Source of the DNA: JAAHGY01 sp051439365
GTDB taxonomy: Bacteria; Cyanobacteriota; Cyanobacteriia; CAKZMO01
NCBI GenBank assembly: GCA_051439365.1
Contig: JBFRWC010000236.1
Span: forward strand, 1-5,935
DNA: 5,935 bases
Direction: 5' to 3'
Below the pieces are notes generated by a model that had not been told where the DNA came from, did not search any database, and saw only the letters and a list, made by a program, of their open reading frames with translations. Position 1 is the stretch's first letter. Every line of letters starts with the position of its first letter. Below, in pieces: positions 1 to 5,935 of the stretch. A program made the translations under genes and the position numbers.

Positions 1-668
1 GCTTGATCTGGGTTGCGGTAAACGTCTATGACTCTGAGGGTGTAGGGTTCCTGTAAGTTCGTTTCTAGAATCTGATGCAGCTTTTGCAGGATGATTTCCG
101 TGGCTGCACCATAGCCTGATACAAAGAGACGCAGCACTAGGCCCGATGGTGGGTCTTGAGTGGGCTCGTCTTCTGGTAGTGGGCGATCGCTCAAGTCCTT
201 GCTATAGCTACCTTTAAGCCGATTGAGTGGAACCACAAGGTTATGATTGAGCCAGAGTTGAGGAAATTGGCTCTGGTGGGTTTCCAACAAGGCTGGATCG
301 CATAACTCATTGGAACAAGGAATGTAGGACCACTGGATCTGCGATAACCCAAACACCACATTCAGTAACGGCTCATATCGCATCAGACGCGGTGAGGCTT
401 CTGCCACCGTTTGCAACGTTTGGGTCCGAACATCCCACCACCGATCCACCGTCGCCGTATAACAGGGCACCAAAAAATGGGGGATCTCCGGTAAGCCAAT
501 TAAATCCTGCAACGCTGTACACAGTTGCAAATGCCAGCGGCGATGCTTTTGGGGATCGATGCAATAAATTAAATCTCCTCCAGGGGTGAACAGAGCAATG
601 CCCTTAAACACATCTGGAGGAGGAGTGGGTGATACTTGATTCACGGGTTGATCGTGGGAAACTGTCAC
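1..668 (-). CDS. KaiB-family two-domain protein, C-terminus cut by window edge
   Basis: My translation gives 222 complete codons, open at the left edge. A short Pro-rich head (1-20) is followed by a domain of about 100-130 residues with FKGIALFTPGGDLIYCIDP (21-39), a Trp/His/Leu helix (45-57), and HFLVPCYTATVDRW (64-77). A polar linker (about 150-174) leads into a KaiB-like segment from about residue 176: LVLRLFVSGYGAAT, then YTLRVIDVYRNPDQ at the edge. This matches the first beta-alpha-beta of KaiB (YVLKLYVAG..., ALKVIDVLKNP). Family knowledge: KaiB is a thioredoxin-fold protein that binds KaiC in the cyanobacterial clock; longer 'circadian clock KaiB family' proteins with this extra N-terminal domain occur in cyanobacteria and their function is unknown to me. 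About 40-50 residues are probably missing. The chosen start is GTG at 668-666, 19 nt after pilT; its ribosome site is poor, and GTG at 644-642 (residue 9) is an alternative. Cysteines lie at 36, 50, 69, 118 and 123. A clock role is inference only. Confidence 0.85.
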   Translation of the reverse strand, partial: MTVSHDQPVNQVSPTPPPDVFKGIALFTPGGDLIYCIDPQKHRRWHLQLCTALQDLIGLPEIPHFLVPCYTATVDRWWDVRTQTLQTVAEASPRLMRYEPLLNVVFGLSQIQWSYIPCSNELCDPALLETHQSQFPQLWLNHNLVVPLNRLKGSYSKDLSDRPLPEDEPTQDPPSGLVLRLFVSGYGAATEIILQKLHQILETNLQEPYTLRVIDVYRNPDQ

Positions 669-687
669 GCCTATTATGCCACTAAGC

Positions 688-2037
688 CTAGACTCGCCCA
701 CGCAGCATTTGGGCCATCTCATTGGGCGTTGGCGATTGCTCTAGAGCCGTCTCCTCAGTAATACGCCCCGCTTCATATAGTGCATAAAGCGACTGATTCA
801 TGGTACACATGCCATCAAATCCACATTTCGGGATCAGTTCTTGAATCTTGTCCAAATCACCTCGATGAATGTAGTCTTTGATCGCATCACTGTTGATCAT
901 AATATCGTGATAGGCCGCCCGTTTGCCATCGGTTGTCCGGCATAAGCCCTGAGCGATGACCGCCACGAGAGATTCCGCCAACGCAGTCCGCATGGGGGGT
1001 TGCTGCTCTGGCTCAAACAGGTTGAGTACCCGTTCAATGGTCTTCACCGCACTGTTGGTGTGCAGGGTTCCCATGACCAAGTGACCGGTTTGAGCCGCTT
1101 TCAAGGCAATGTTGACGGTTTCTTTGTCCCGCATTTCCCCCACCAGAATCAAGTCTGGATCTTCCCGGAGTGCAGCTTTCAGCGCATTGGCAAACTTCTT
1201 GGTATGCTGACCCACTTCCCGGTGCTTGATCAAGGATTTGCGGCTAGTGTGGACAAATTCAATCGGGTCTTCAATGGTGATGATGTGTTTGGGCATCTCC
1301 CGATTCATATAGTCGATCATTGCCGCCATTGTGGTGGATTTACCAGAACCCGTAGGTCCAGTAATCAAGATTAAGCCTTTGTGGTAATGGCAAATATCTT
1401 TGAAGACAGCGGGAGATTTCAGTTGCTCCATCGTCAGGATCTTTTTGGGGATCAAACGCAGGACCATCGATGGTCCCAGCATTGAATCAAAAATATTGAT
1501 CCGGATACGGGCAAAGGGGTAGTCAGCGGCTCCGTCAAAGTCCAGGGTGTCCTGAAACTGCTGAATTTCTTGGTCTGTTAACACTTCCATCAGCCAACTC
1601 ATGAAAGTGTCTTTGTCGGTGACGGGCCATTCGGTGGGCTGGATTTCACCGCGATCGCGAAACCGAGGAATTTCTCCTACCCCCAAGTGAATATCAGAGT
1701 AGCCCTCTTCGTTAGCATAAACAACGATCTCTTGCAAGCTAGGCGCACCGGGTGCTCGCTTAAATCGCCCCCCACTAGGTGCTGCTGGCGTGGCAGGAGG
1801 CCGACCCACAGGTGGAGGCGTACTGGGAGGTTTGGCGGCAGCTCTAGCAGGCATCGGCGGTGGCGGGGCCGCAGACGTTTTCATCCCCCCATTAGCGGGG
1901 GGTCTGACAACCGTCTCCATGGAGGTTGCCATTGCCTGAGTTGTTGAAGCACTGGCACCTGCTGAACGCCCCGGTGGTGGCGGTGGCATTCGATTCATCG
2001 GCATCGGTGGTGCAGGCGGTCGGTGTCCGTTATTCAT
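688..2037 (-). CDS. pilT: Type IV pilus retraction ATPase PilT (PilT2-like) with proline-rich N-terminal extension
   Basis: This 449-residue protein is a hexameric secretion-family ATPase that depolymerises type IV pili from the cytoplasmic side of the inner membrane, driving twitching and, in cyanobacteria, phototaxis. Residues 1-90 form a low-complexity Pro/Ala/Met head with PPPPP at 18-22 and PPPP at 58-61. The PilT core begins near 92 with a PAS-like N-terminal domain (SDIHLGVGEIPRFRDRGEI, 114-132). Walker A is GPTGSGKS (227-234), the Asp box TIEDPIEF (254-261), Walker B DLILVGEMRD (295-304), and the His box TGHLVMGTLHTN (317-328). GMCTMNQSLYALY (409-421) matches the PilT C-terminal region. 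All catalytic motifs are intact. Typical PilT is about 340-370 residues; the excess is the Pro-rich head, which recalls cyanobacterial PilT2 rather than the pilB-pilT1-pilC operon copy, and no pilB or pilC is adjacent. The ATG at 2037-2035 has AGGA 12 nt upstream, which is a weak fit; Met12 and Met14 are alternatives. The KaiB-family gene follows after 19 nt, suggesting cotranscription. Confidence 0.95.
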   Translation of the reverse strand: MNNGHRPPAPPMPMNRMPPPPPGRSAGASASTTQAMATSMETVVRPPANGGMKTSAAPPPPMPARAAAKPPSTPPPVGRPPATPAAPSGGRFKRAPGAPSLQEIVVYANEEGYSDIHLGVGEIPRFRDRGEIQPTEWPVTDKDTFMSWLMEVLTDQEIQQFQDTLDFDGAADYPFARIRINIFDSMLGPSMVLRLIPKKILTMEQLKSPAVFKDICHYHKGLILITGPTGSGKSTTMAAMIDYMNREMPKHIITIEDPIEFVHTSRKSLIKHREVGQHTKKFANALKAALREDPDLILVGEMRDKETVNIALKAAQTGHLVMGTLHTNSAVKTIERVLNLFEPEQQPPMRTALAESLVAVIAQGLCRTTDGKRAAYHDIMINSDAIKDYIHRGDLDKIQELIPKCGFDGMCTMNQSLYALYEAGRITEETALEQSPTPNEMAQMLRGRV

Positions 2038-2129
2038 AGCTCACTCTGGTCCTAAAGGTTTTGGCACAATCATCGCAAAACGTGTGTTGTTCGTTCAGGT
2101 TAAAAGCGGTTGCCCAGGAACACACACAA

Positions 2130-2157
2130 TTTGAACTGCATAAGTAAATTTTTGAAC
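2130..2157. repeat. Direct repeat TTTGAAC x2, 21-bp period, upstream of pilT
   Basis: TTTGAAC lies at 2130-2136 and again at 2151-2157, exactly 21 bp apart, or two turns of B-DNA. Both copies sit 93-120 bp before the pilT ATG. Same-face direct repeats are typical of response-regulator dimers binding near a promoter. The binding role is inference, and a 7-bp repeat in AT-rich DNA can arise by chance. Confidence 0.35.
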
Positions 2158-2256
2158 AGGTTTAGGCCGGGTCACACCCTGAGAATTACGCAATCCTTAC
2201 CCGTAGAAAAACTGATATCTGCGCAAGAAGCACCCGGCGATTGTCTGATCCTGGTA

Positions 2257-2343
2257 GTTACACCGAAGCCATTACTCATCTGAAGTGTAACGGCCTATCT
2301 CATTGTCAGCTAGCTGGTATGGTACACCCAGGGCTAGTGTAAC
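2257..2343. repeat. Cluster of GTTACAC-type inverted elements between the membrane-protein gene and pilT
   Basis: On the plus strand GTTACAC lies at 2257-2263, its inverse GTGTAAC at 2285-2291, the near match GGTACAC at 2321-2327 and a second GTGTAAC at 2337-2343. They form two imperfect dyads, with gaps of 21 and 9 bp; the last copy directly abuts the stop codon of the upstream gene. They could be operator half-sites for pilT or part of alternative RNA stems. The motif matches no regulator I can name. Confidence 0.35.
2310..2337 (-). terminator. Stem-loop just after the membrane-protein stop, possible weak terminator or mRNA end
   Basis: CTAGCTGG at 2310-2317 pairs with CCA (2328-2330) and GCTAG (2333-2337). 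This is an 8-bp stem with a 2-nt bulge (2331-2332) and a 10-nt loop. It starts about 7 nt after the stop codon, as expected for a 3' end structure. No U-run follows in the direction of transcription, so it is not a canonical intrinsic terminator, and it may instead stabilise or process the mRNA end. Confidence 0.3.
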
Positions 2344-5300
2344 TTATTCCCAAGAGTCTAGTTCCGTGCGCCAATAGCTCAGCATGGCATTGACTTGATT
2401 GCGACGAGCTTCAAAGGTGGCGGCGACCCAGATAAAGCCCAGCCCCAGAATGATGCCGACTGCCCAAATTTGGAGGGGGTGCTGGCCGATAAAGCGGCGG
2501 GTGTAGCGCAACACCTCGAACAATAGGGTTCCAGTACCAACATAGAGATAGGCACGGGTACGAAGGCCAATGCCAGCGAGTAGGAGACCCAGACTCAATA
2601 CCAGGGTAAAAATGCCTATCCAGGGATTGTTCAAGGATTCGGCGACACTGACGTAGCCGATGATCCCTGTGGTAATCAGGCGAAGATTGTGGCGGATGTT
2701 GCGTTGGTCGGGCGATCGCAATTGGGGGTCAACTTGAATCACGTAGAGCACCGCGCCGCCAATATCGAGGGCCATCCAAATCACCTGTTCCCACTGTTGC
2801 CGTTGCAAGAACCAAAGAACCGCCCAGCCGATGCAGAATACGCTAAGGTAGCTGAGACGAATGCGATCGGTCTGATAGGCGAACCAAGCGTAGAAGGCGG
2901 CAACGAGCAAGATACTGGGAATATTAGTGGCCCAGGCACTGAGGAGCAACGTGCCAATGGGCAGGACCGATGCAGTCCGATGGCCGGGACGGGGGCACCA
3001 GCCCCAGGGTTCCCAAGGAAAGAGTTTCAACCCGACCGCAGTGAGGGTGGCGATCGCTCCCAGCCAATGGCCCCAAACTACGGCATGGGGGGCGAGTTGG
3101 TAGGTGCCATAGGCAATCGTGGCCAGGAGTTCGAGGAGACCGAGGGTAGTCCAAGCGCGATGGGTGGGGGGATGGTCGGGGGGATGGGTGAGAAAGTGGA
3201 AATGGGTGTTGCCGAGGGTGAGGGCGTAGGTGGCCAGTCCGGCAAAGAGGGCGATGCCAAGGGTGTGTCCAGTGGGACTGCGAGGTAGGAAGAGGGCAAG
3301 GAACAAAAATCCGTTACTCAGGAACCAGTGGAGGTGACCGAGGGCCGCTAGTTCTGAGGTGGTGAGGCAGAGATAGGCCCGGAATCCGCTCCCTAGACGT
3401 TCCAGGGTGGTGACGACGTAAACAATCGCAAGGGCGATCGCCAATCCTCCTAGCAGCATCATGCCGTCTCCAGCTTGGCCACCGCTGGCCTGTTGCATTT
3501 GGTAGAACAGGAGTTGATAGGCGGCGAGGGATGTGCCTGCTAGGGAAAAAACAGTGAGGGGTTTGAAATTCAATTGGCGACGACCCACCCCAATGCCGAT
3601 GAGAGATACCGCCAAGGTGTAGACTCCGGTGGTAGCCGTGAAGTCCACTTGGGACAAGAGCCAACCGATACTGCCATAGGCGAGGGGAATGAGGTGAAAA
3701 CTGAGGCGGTAGGGGCGATGCCATTGTCGGACAAGCCAGTCTCCTAGAAGTTGAGTCAACAGGCCAAGAATGAGCAGGGCGATCGCCAAGTCCATTCGTC
3801 CCCCACCCAGCCAGGGAATGACCCCGGCCACCAGTAAGCCAACGGTGGCTGCGAGTCCGATGGTTCCTACTTCGGTAGACTGCTGCCGTTGACGGAAGGC
3901 GATCGCGCCCAGCAGCAACAGCATCAATCCCCCAAAGGAAATTAAGGTAGGGGTGGGCACGGCTTCGTCCACATACCACCAAGCGATCGCATCCAGCACA
4001 ATTACCCCGTTGAGGGTGATCAGGCCAATAGCGGCTCCATCCGTAGTAACGGCGAACCAGCGGTAGGCGGACTGCTTCCCGGACCACCATCGCATTCCCC
4101 ATAGGACGAGGATGGCAGCAGTGGGGTACCACAGGGGGGCTAAATCGGTAATAGGAGGGGTGAGAGAAGTGCTGTTGAACTTGGCTAAGATGAGGACACT
4201 TCCTAATATCCCATAGAGGAGTGAAATCAGATGGCGACTAGGGTCCAAGGAAAATCGCTCAGGAATGAGGGGTTTCACCACTAAAAATACCAGTCCCCAG
4301 CCCAGCAAGGCTAAGCCGAGATTGGGAGTTAAGGGATGGGGAATGGGTAGCTGCAAGGTGACAGCGTGAGGCAGTAAGGGATAGAAGGCCATGATGCCTT
4401 GGGCTGTGAGCACAGCTAAACCTGTGGCCAACCCCCACAAGCCTAGGTGAGTGGGATGCCAGAGAAACCGATAGGCGATCGCCCCGGTTACGAGCAAGGT
4501 GTAGCCGATCCCATTCTCCCAGCCGCCGCTCAGGATCACAGGATAGCTGTACAAGACGAGGGTATAGAGGATGAACCCGATCATGAACAAGCCGCTGAGG
4601 GCGATCGCCCAGCCATTCAGGGCACGGGTGTAGAGCCGGACTAGAGGGGATGACCGAGATTGTAAGGGAGTCCACCCCAGCCACAACAGGGCAGGCGTAG
4701 CCATGATCCAGTAGAACAACGGTGTATCAGCCAACCAGCCTAGCTGATAGGGCAACAGCCAACTGGTTAGAACCGCAAATCCCACGCCTAATCCTGCGGA
4801 CCCAATGGAACGAGTTAATCCCGTGGCCCACAGCATCAGTACGGCACATCCCCCCAATCCCCAAGCTTGCTCAGGGCTGGGAGCCAAAATAATAAAGGTT
4901 TGGCCCAGGAAAACTGCGAAGACTGCCAACCAGCCTGCCAGGGGAGCCGACAGCCGGGAACTGCGCTGCCCAACTGCAATCATGGCGGTGGGTAAGGCAA
5001 ACCAAGCCGCACACCCAGAATGAGCGGGGGTGAGGGCAAATAGGGGATAGGCGATCGCGCCCAAGCCCAAGCCGCCATACCAGACACTTTTGGCTAGCAC
5101 CTCATTCTTTAACCGGAGATGCAACAACCACTCGGCGATCGCCAACCCAGTCAGAATCAAGGCCCACTGAAGCGAAGTTAACGTGGGGAAAATCGTGTTG
5201 ATCCAAGATAGAAGAGCCGCGATCGCCAAGCCATGAAACAGGTGCAGATACCCCGGTCGGATAATCTGCCGATGGCGAAAGACCCAGGCGAGGGTGAGGG

Positions 5301-5935
5301 TAGATATCGTGATATTGAGCGATCGCGTTACTGGATTGAGCAAACTCACGGTCATCAAGCACACCCCCAGCCACAGAGCCAACCAATCCGCCCAACGACC
5401 CAAGGAAAATTGATCTTGTCGGTGTAAATAGGTGGCCACTGCCAACGTGAGCAGGACGTAGGGGAAAACAGTCAAGCTCCAAATAGCCACGGGCATTCCC
5501 TGATCCCCCGATACCTGGATGCACCAGTCCAGTAAGATTTGGCGCAATCGGCCCGGAACGATGCGCTGCACCAGCCACAGGCTTTGCAACCCAATGATAA
5601 ATAAGAGCGTCAGGTCATTACGAGTCCAAGAACGGCGGAAGCGATCGCCCACCATCCACAGCCCTAGCCCACTGACCATCAACGATTGCCACGGTGGGGC
5701 AGTCCCCAAAGGGGCTAACCAACCCAGAATCAATAATGTGGCCCCACTTTTCATCCACAACTCTTGGTTCTCATGGGTGCGAGAAATCCAGCTAATCACC
5801 CAACCACAGAGGCCGATGGCCAGCCCTAGCTGACTCCAGGTAACATTGGCAGCAACGTTGGCACGGATGACGAGGAGGAAGGTGGCGAAGGCGACGGTGA
5901 TTAGGGGGATGGGGAGTGGGGGAGTGGGGGAGTGG
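2344..5935 (-). CDS. Giant polytopic membrane protein of unknown function, N-terminus beyond window
   Basis: I do not recognise a named family. The frame is open from the right edge to TAA at 2346-2344, about 1,197 codons. GTG at 5799-5797 would give 1,151 residues, but the 45 codons upstream also read as membrane protein (LPIPLITVAFATFLLVIRAN, then WSQLGLAIGLCGWVISWI), so the true start probably lies outside. Residues below count from that GTG. I count roughly 40 hydrophobic segments by eye, separated by short loops rich in Arg, Trp and Pro, with no soluble domain and no visible catalytic or nucleotide-binding motif. Longer loops lie near 510-520, 767-779, 867-883 (His/Pro-rich, HPPDHPPTH), 927-945 (WEPWGWCPRPGH) and 1023-1038. 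The C-terminus has paired helices around GLRTRAYLYVGTGTLLFEV (1078-1096) and a charged tail FEARRNQ...YWRTELDSWE (1129-1151). It would sit in the plasma or thylakoid membrane. A scaffold, transporter or polymer-handling role are all possible and unproven. No frameshift is visible. Confidence 0.85.
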   Translation of the reverse strand, partial: HSPTPPLPIPLITVAFATFLLVIRANVAANVTWSQLGLAIGLCGWVISWISRTHENQELWMKSGATLLILGWLAPLGTAPPWQSLMVSGLGLWMVGDRFRRSWTRNDLTLLFIIGLQSLWLVQRIVPGRLRQILLDWCIQVSGDQGMPVAIWSLTVFPYVLLTLAVATYLHRQDQFSLGRWADWLALWLGVCLMTVSLLNPVTRSLNITISTLTLAWVFRHRQIIRPGYLHLFHGLAIAALLSWINTIFPTLTSLQWALILTGLAIAEWLLHLRLKNEVLAKSVWYGGLGLGAIAYPLFALTPAHSGCAAWFALPTAMIAVGQRSSRLSAPLAGWLAVFAVFLGQTFIILAPSPEQAWGLGGCAVLMLWATGLTRSIGSAGLGVGFAVLTSWLLPYQLGWLADTPLFYWIMATPALLWLGWTPLQSRSSPLVRLYTRALNGWAIALSGLFMIGFILYTLVLYSYPVILSGGWENGIGYTLLVTGAIAYRFLWHPTHLGLWGLATGLAVLTAQGIMAFYPLLPHAVTLQLPIPHPLTPNLGLALLGWGLVFLVVKPLIPERFSLDPSRHLISLLYGILGSVLILAKFNSTSLTPPITDLAPLWYPTAAILVLWGMRWWSGKQSAYRWFAVTTDGAAIGLITLNGVIVLDAIAWWYVDEAVPTPTLISFGGLMLLLLGAIAFRQRQQSTEVGTIGLAATVGLLVAGVIPWLGGGRMDLAIALLILGLLTQLLGDWLVRQWHRPYRLSFHLIPLAYGSIGWLLSQVDFTATTGVYTLAVSLIGIGVGRRQLNFKPLTVFSLAGTSLAAYQLLFYQMQQASGGQAGDGMMLLGGLAIALAIVYVVTTLERLGSGFRAYLCLTTSELAALGHLHWFLSNGFLFLALFLPRSPTGHTLGIALFAGLATYALTLGNTHFHFLTHPPDHPPTHRAWTTLGLLELLATIAYGTYQLAPHAVVWGHWLGAIATLTAVGLKLFPWEPWGWCPRPGHRTASVLPIGTLLLSAWATNIPSILLVAAFYAWFAYQTDRIRLSYLSVFCIGWAVLWFLQRQQWEQVIWMALDIGGAVLYVIQVDPQLRSPDQRNIRHNLRLITTGIIGYVSVAESLNNPWIGIFTLVLSLGLLLAGIGLRTRAYLYVGTGTLLFEVLRYTRRFIGQHPLQIWAVGIILGLGFIWVAATFEARRNQVNAMLSYWRTELDSWE
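3162..3188. repeat. G-rich 12-bp repeat encoding a His/Pro loop, G-quadruplex motif
   Basis: GGGGGGATGG occurs at 3166-3175 and 3178-3187, a 12-bp period. With GGG at 3162-3164 the plus strand has four G-runs separated by 1, 6 and 2 nt, fitting the G-quadruplex consensus. In the minus-strand gene it encodes the near-repeat HPPD/HPPT (residues 872-879) in a predicted loop. Twelve bases preserve the frame, so copy-number change would only lengthen or shorten the loop. Confidence 0.6.
5904..5935. repeat. 8-bp tandem repeat GGGGAGTG x3, continuing to the window edge
   Basis: After GGGGGAT (5904-5910), three perfect GGGGAGTG units fill 5911-5934 and the array probably continues outside. It resembles the short tandemly repeated repetitive sequences of cyanobacteria, whose heptamers are of the CCCCAGT type. 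It lies inside the open frame of the membrane protein and is read as HSPTPPLPIP just before a hydrophobic segment. The plus strand has four G-runs (5904-5908, 5911-5914, 5918-5922, 5926-5930) with 2-3 nt loops, fitting the G-quadruplex consensus on the template strand. Confidence 0.8.

Larger units (their letters stand above)
2038..2343 (-). promoter_or_regulatory. 306-bp intergenic region upstream of pilT, probable promoter region
   Basis: This gap between the membrane-protein stop and the pilT ATG is AT-richer than the flanking genes and has no credible ORF on either strand. It should contain the promoter for the pilT/KaiB-family unit, because the upstream gene ends in a stem-loop and the gap is long. 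No convincing sigma-70 pair of hexamers with 16-18 bp spacing stands out. It does hold two exact TTTGAAC repeats and several GTTACAC-type elements, listed separately. The promoter role is inferred from position. Confidence 0.5.
183..5648. repeat. HIP1 octamers (GCGATCGC), 15 dispersed copies
   Basis: GCGATCGC begins at 183, 1651, 2712, 3050, 3434, 3779, 3899, 3983, 4475, 4601, 5051, 5135, 5219, 5319 and 5641. One copy is in the KaiB-family gene, one in pilT and 13 in the membrane-protein gene; none is intergenic. A given 8-mer is expected about once per 65 kb in random DNA with equal base frequencies. HIP1 over-representation is known in many cyanobacteria, so it supports the taxonomic call. 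Copies are individual dispersed sites, not an array. Confidence 0.95.

Noticed and set aside
392..589. Short ORFs on both strands over the KaiB-family gene (also 373-564, minus)
   Set aside because: They are out-of-frame shadows of the KaiB-family protein, which reads cleanly through the region and extends off the left edge.
1000..1374. A 124-codon plus-strand frame opposite pilT
   Set aside because: It is antisense to the conserved ATPase core (Walker A to the His box), so its openness reflects pilT codon use.
2169..2179. GGGTCACACCC with TGTGA on the minus strand, as a possible CRP-type site upstream of pilT
   Set aside because: Only one half of TGTGA-N6-TCACA is present; the second half is missing at the right distance.
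2038..2343. Riboswitch, small RNA or tRNA in the intergenic gap
   Set aside because: I see no cloverleaf, no conserved riboswitch core and no U-tract terminator; only short repeats and one modest stem-loop.
2689..3288. A 199-codon plus-strand frame opposite the membrane-protein gene
   Set aside because: The product is Gly/Glu-rich low complexity, derived from G-rich complement of Pro/His/Leu codons. No start signal or homology-like motif is visible.
3314..4132. A 272-codon minus-strand frame inside the membrane-protein gene
   Set aside because: Its product is rich in Arg, His, Ser and Pro with no domain, as expected of a shifted frame over a GC-rich gene; the main frame gives coherent hydrophobic helices.
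1..5935. CRISPR array, insertion sequence or prophage genes
   Set aside because: There are no regularly spaced repeats of 25-40 bp, no transposase or integrase frame and no terminal inverted repeats; HIP1 copies are dispersed octamers.

Overview
The window comes from a cyanobacterium. The octamer GCGATCGC (HIP1) occurs 15 times in 5.9 kb, about one per 400 bp, which is a cyanobacterial hallmark. The proteins agree: a PilT2-type twitching ATPase with a proline-rich head, and a two-domain KaiB-family protein whose N-terminal half resembles cyanobacterial proteins as I recall them. I cannot name the genus. The G-rich short tandem repeats would suit a filamentous lineage, but this is weak evidence.

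All three genes read on the minus strand, so transcription runs from high to low coordinates. From 5935 down to 2344 lies one very large open frame encoding a polytopic membrane protein of unknown function with about 40 hydrophobic segments. Its frame is still open at the right edge, so the N-terminus is probably outside the window and the GTG at 5799-5797 is probably internal. A 306-bp AT-richer gap (2038-2343) follows. It holds no gene, but has a stem-loop just past the stop codon and several short repeated motifs that may regulate the next gene. Then comes pilT (2037-688), the type IV pilus retraction ATPase. Only 19 nt further on, a KaiB-family gene starts with GTG at 668 and runs off the left edge.

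pilT and the KaiB-family gene are probably cotranscribed. This links a pilus motor (twitching, phototaxis) with a protein carrying the thioredoxin-like fold of the circadian clock component KaiB, which is the most suggestive biological association here. The membrane-protein gene is in the same orientation but is separated by the 306-bp gap, so it is probably a separate transcription unit. At the DNA level, three G-rich tracts lie in predicted loops of the membrane protein. One is a perfect 8-bp tandem repeat at the right edge. Ten of the 13 HIP1 sites in that gene read as Ala-Ile-Ala, nearly always within hydrophobic segments.
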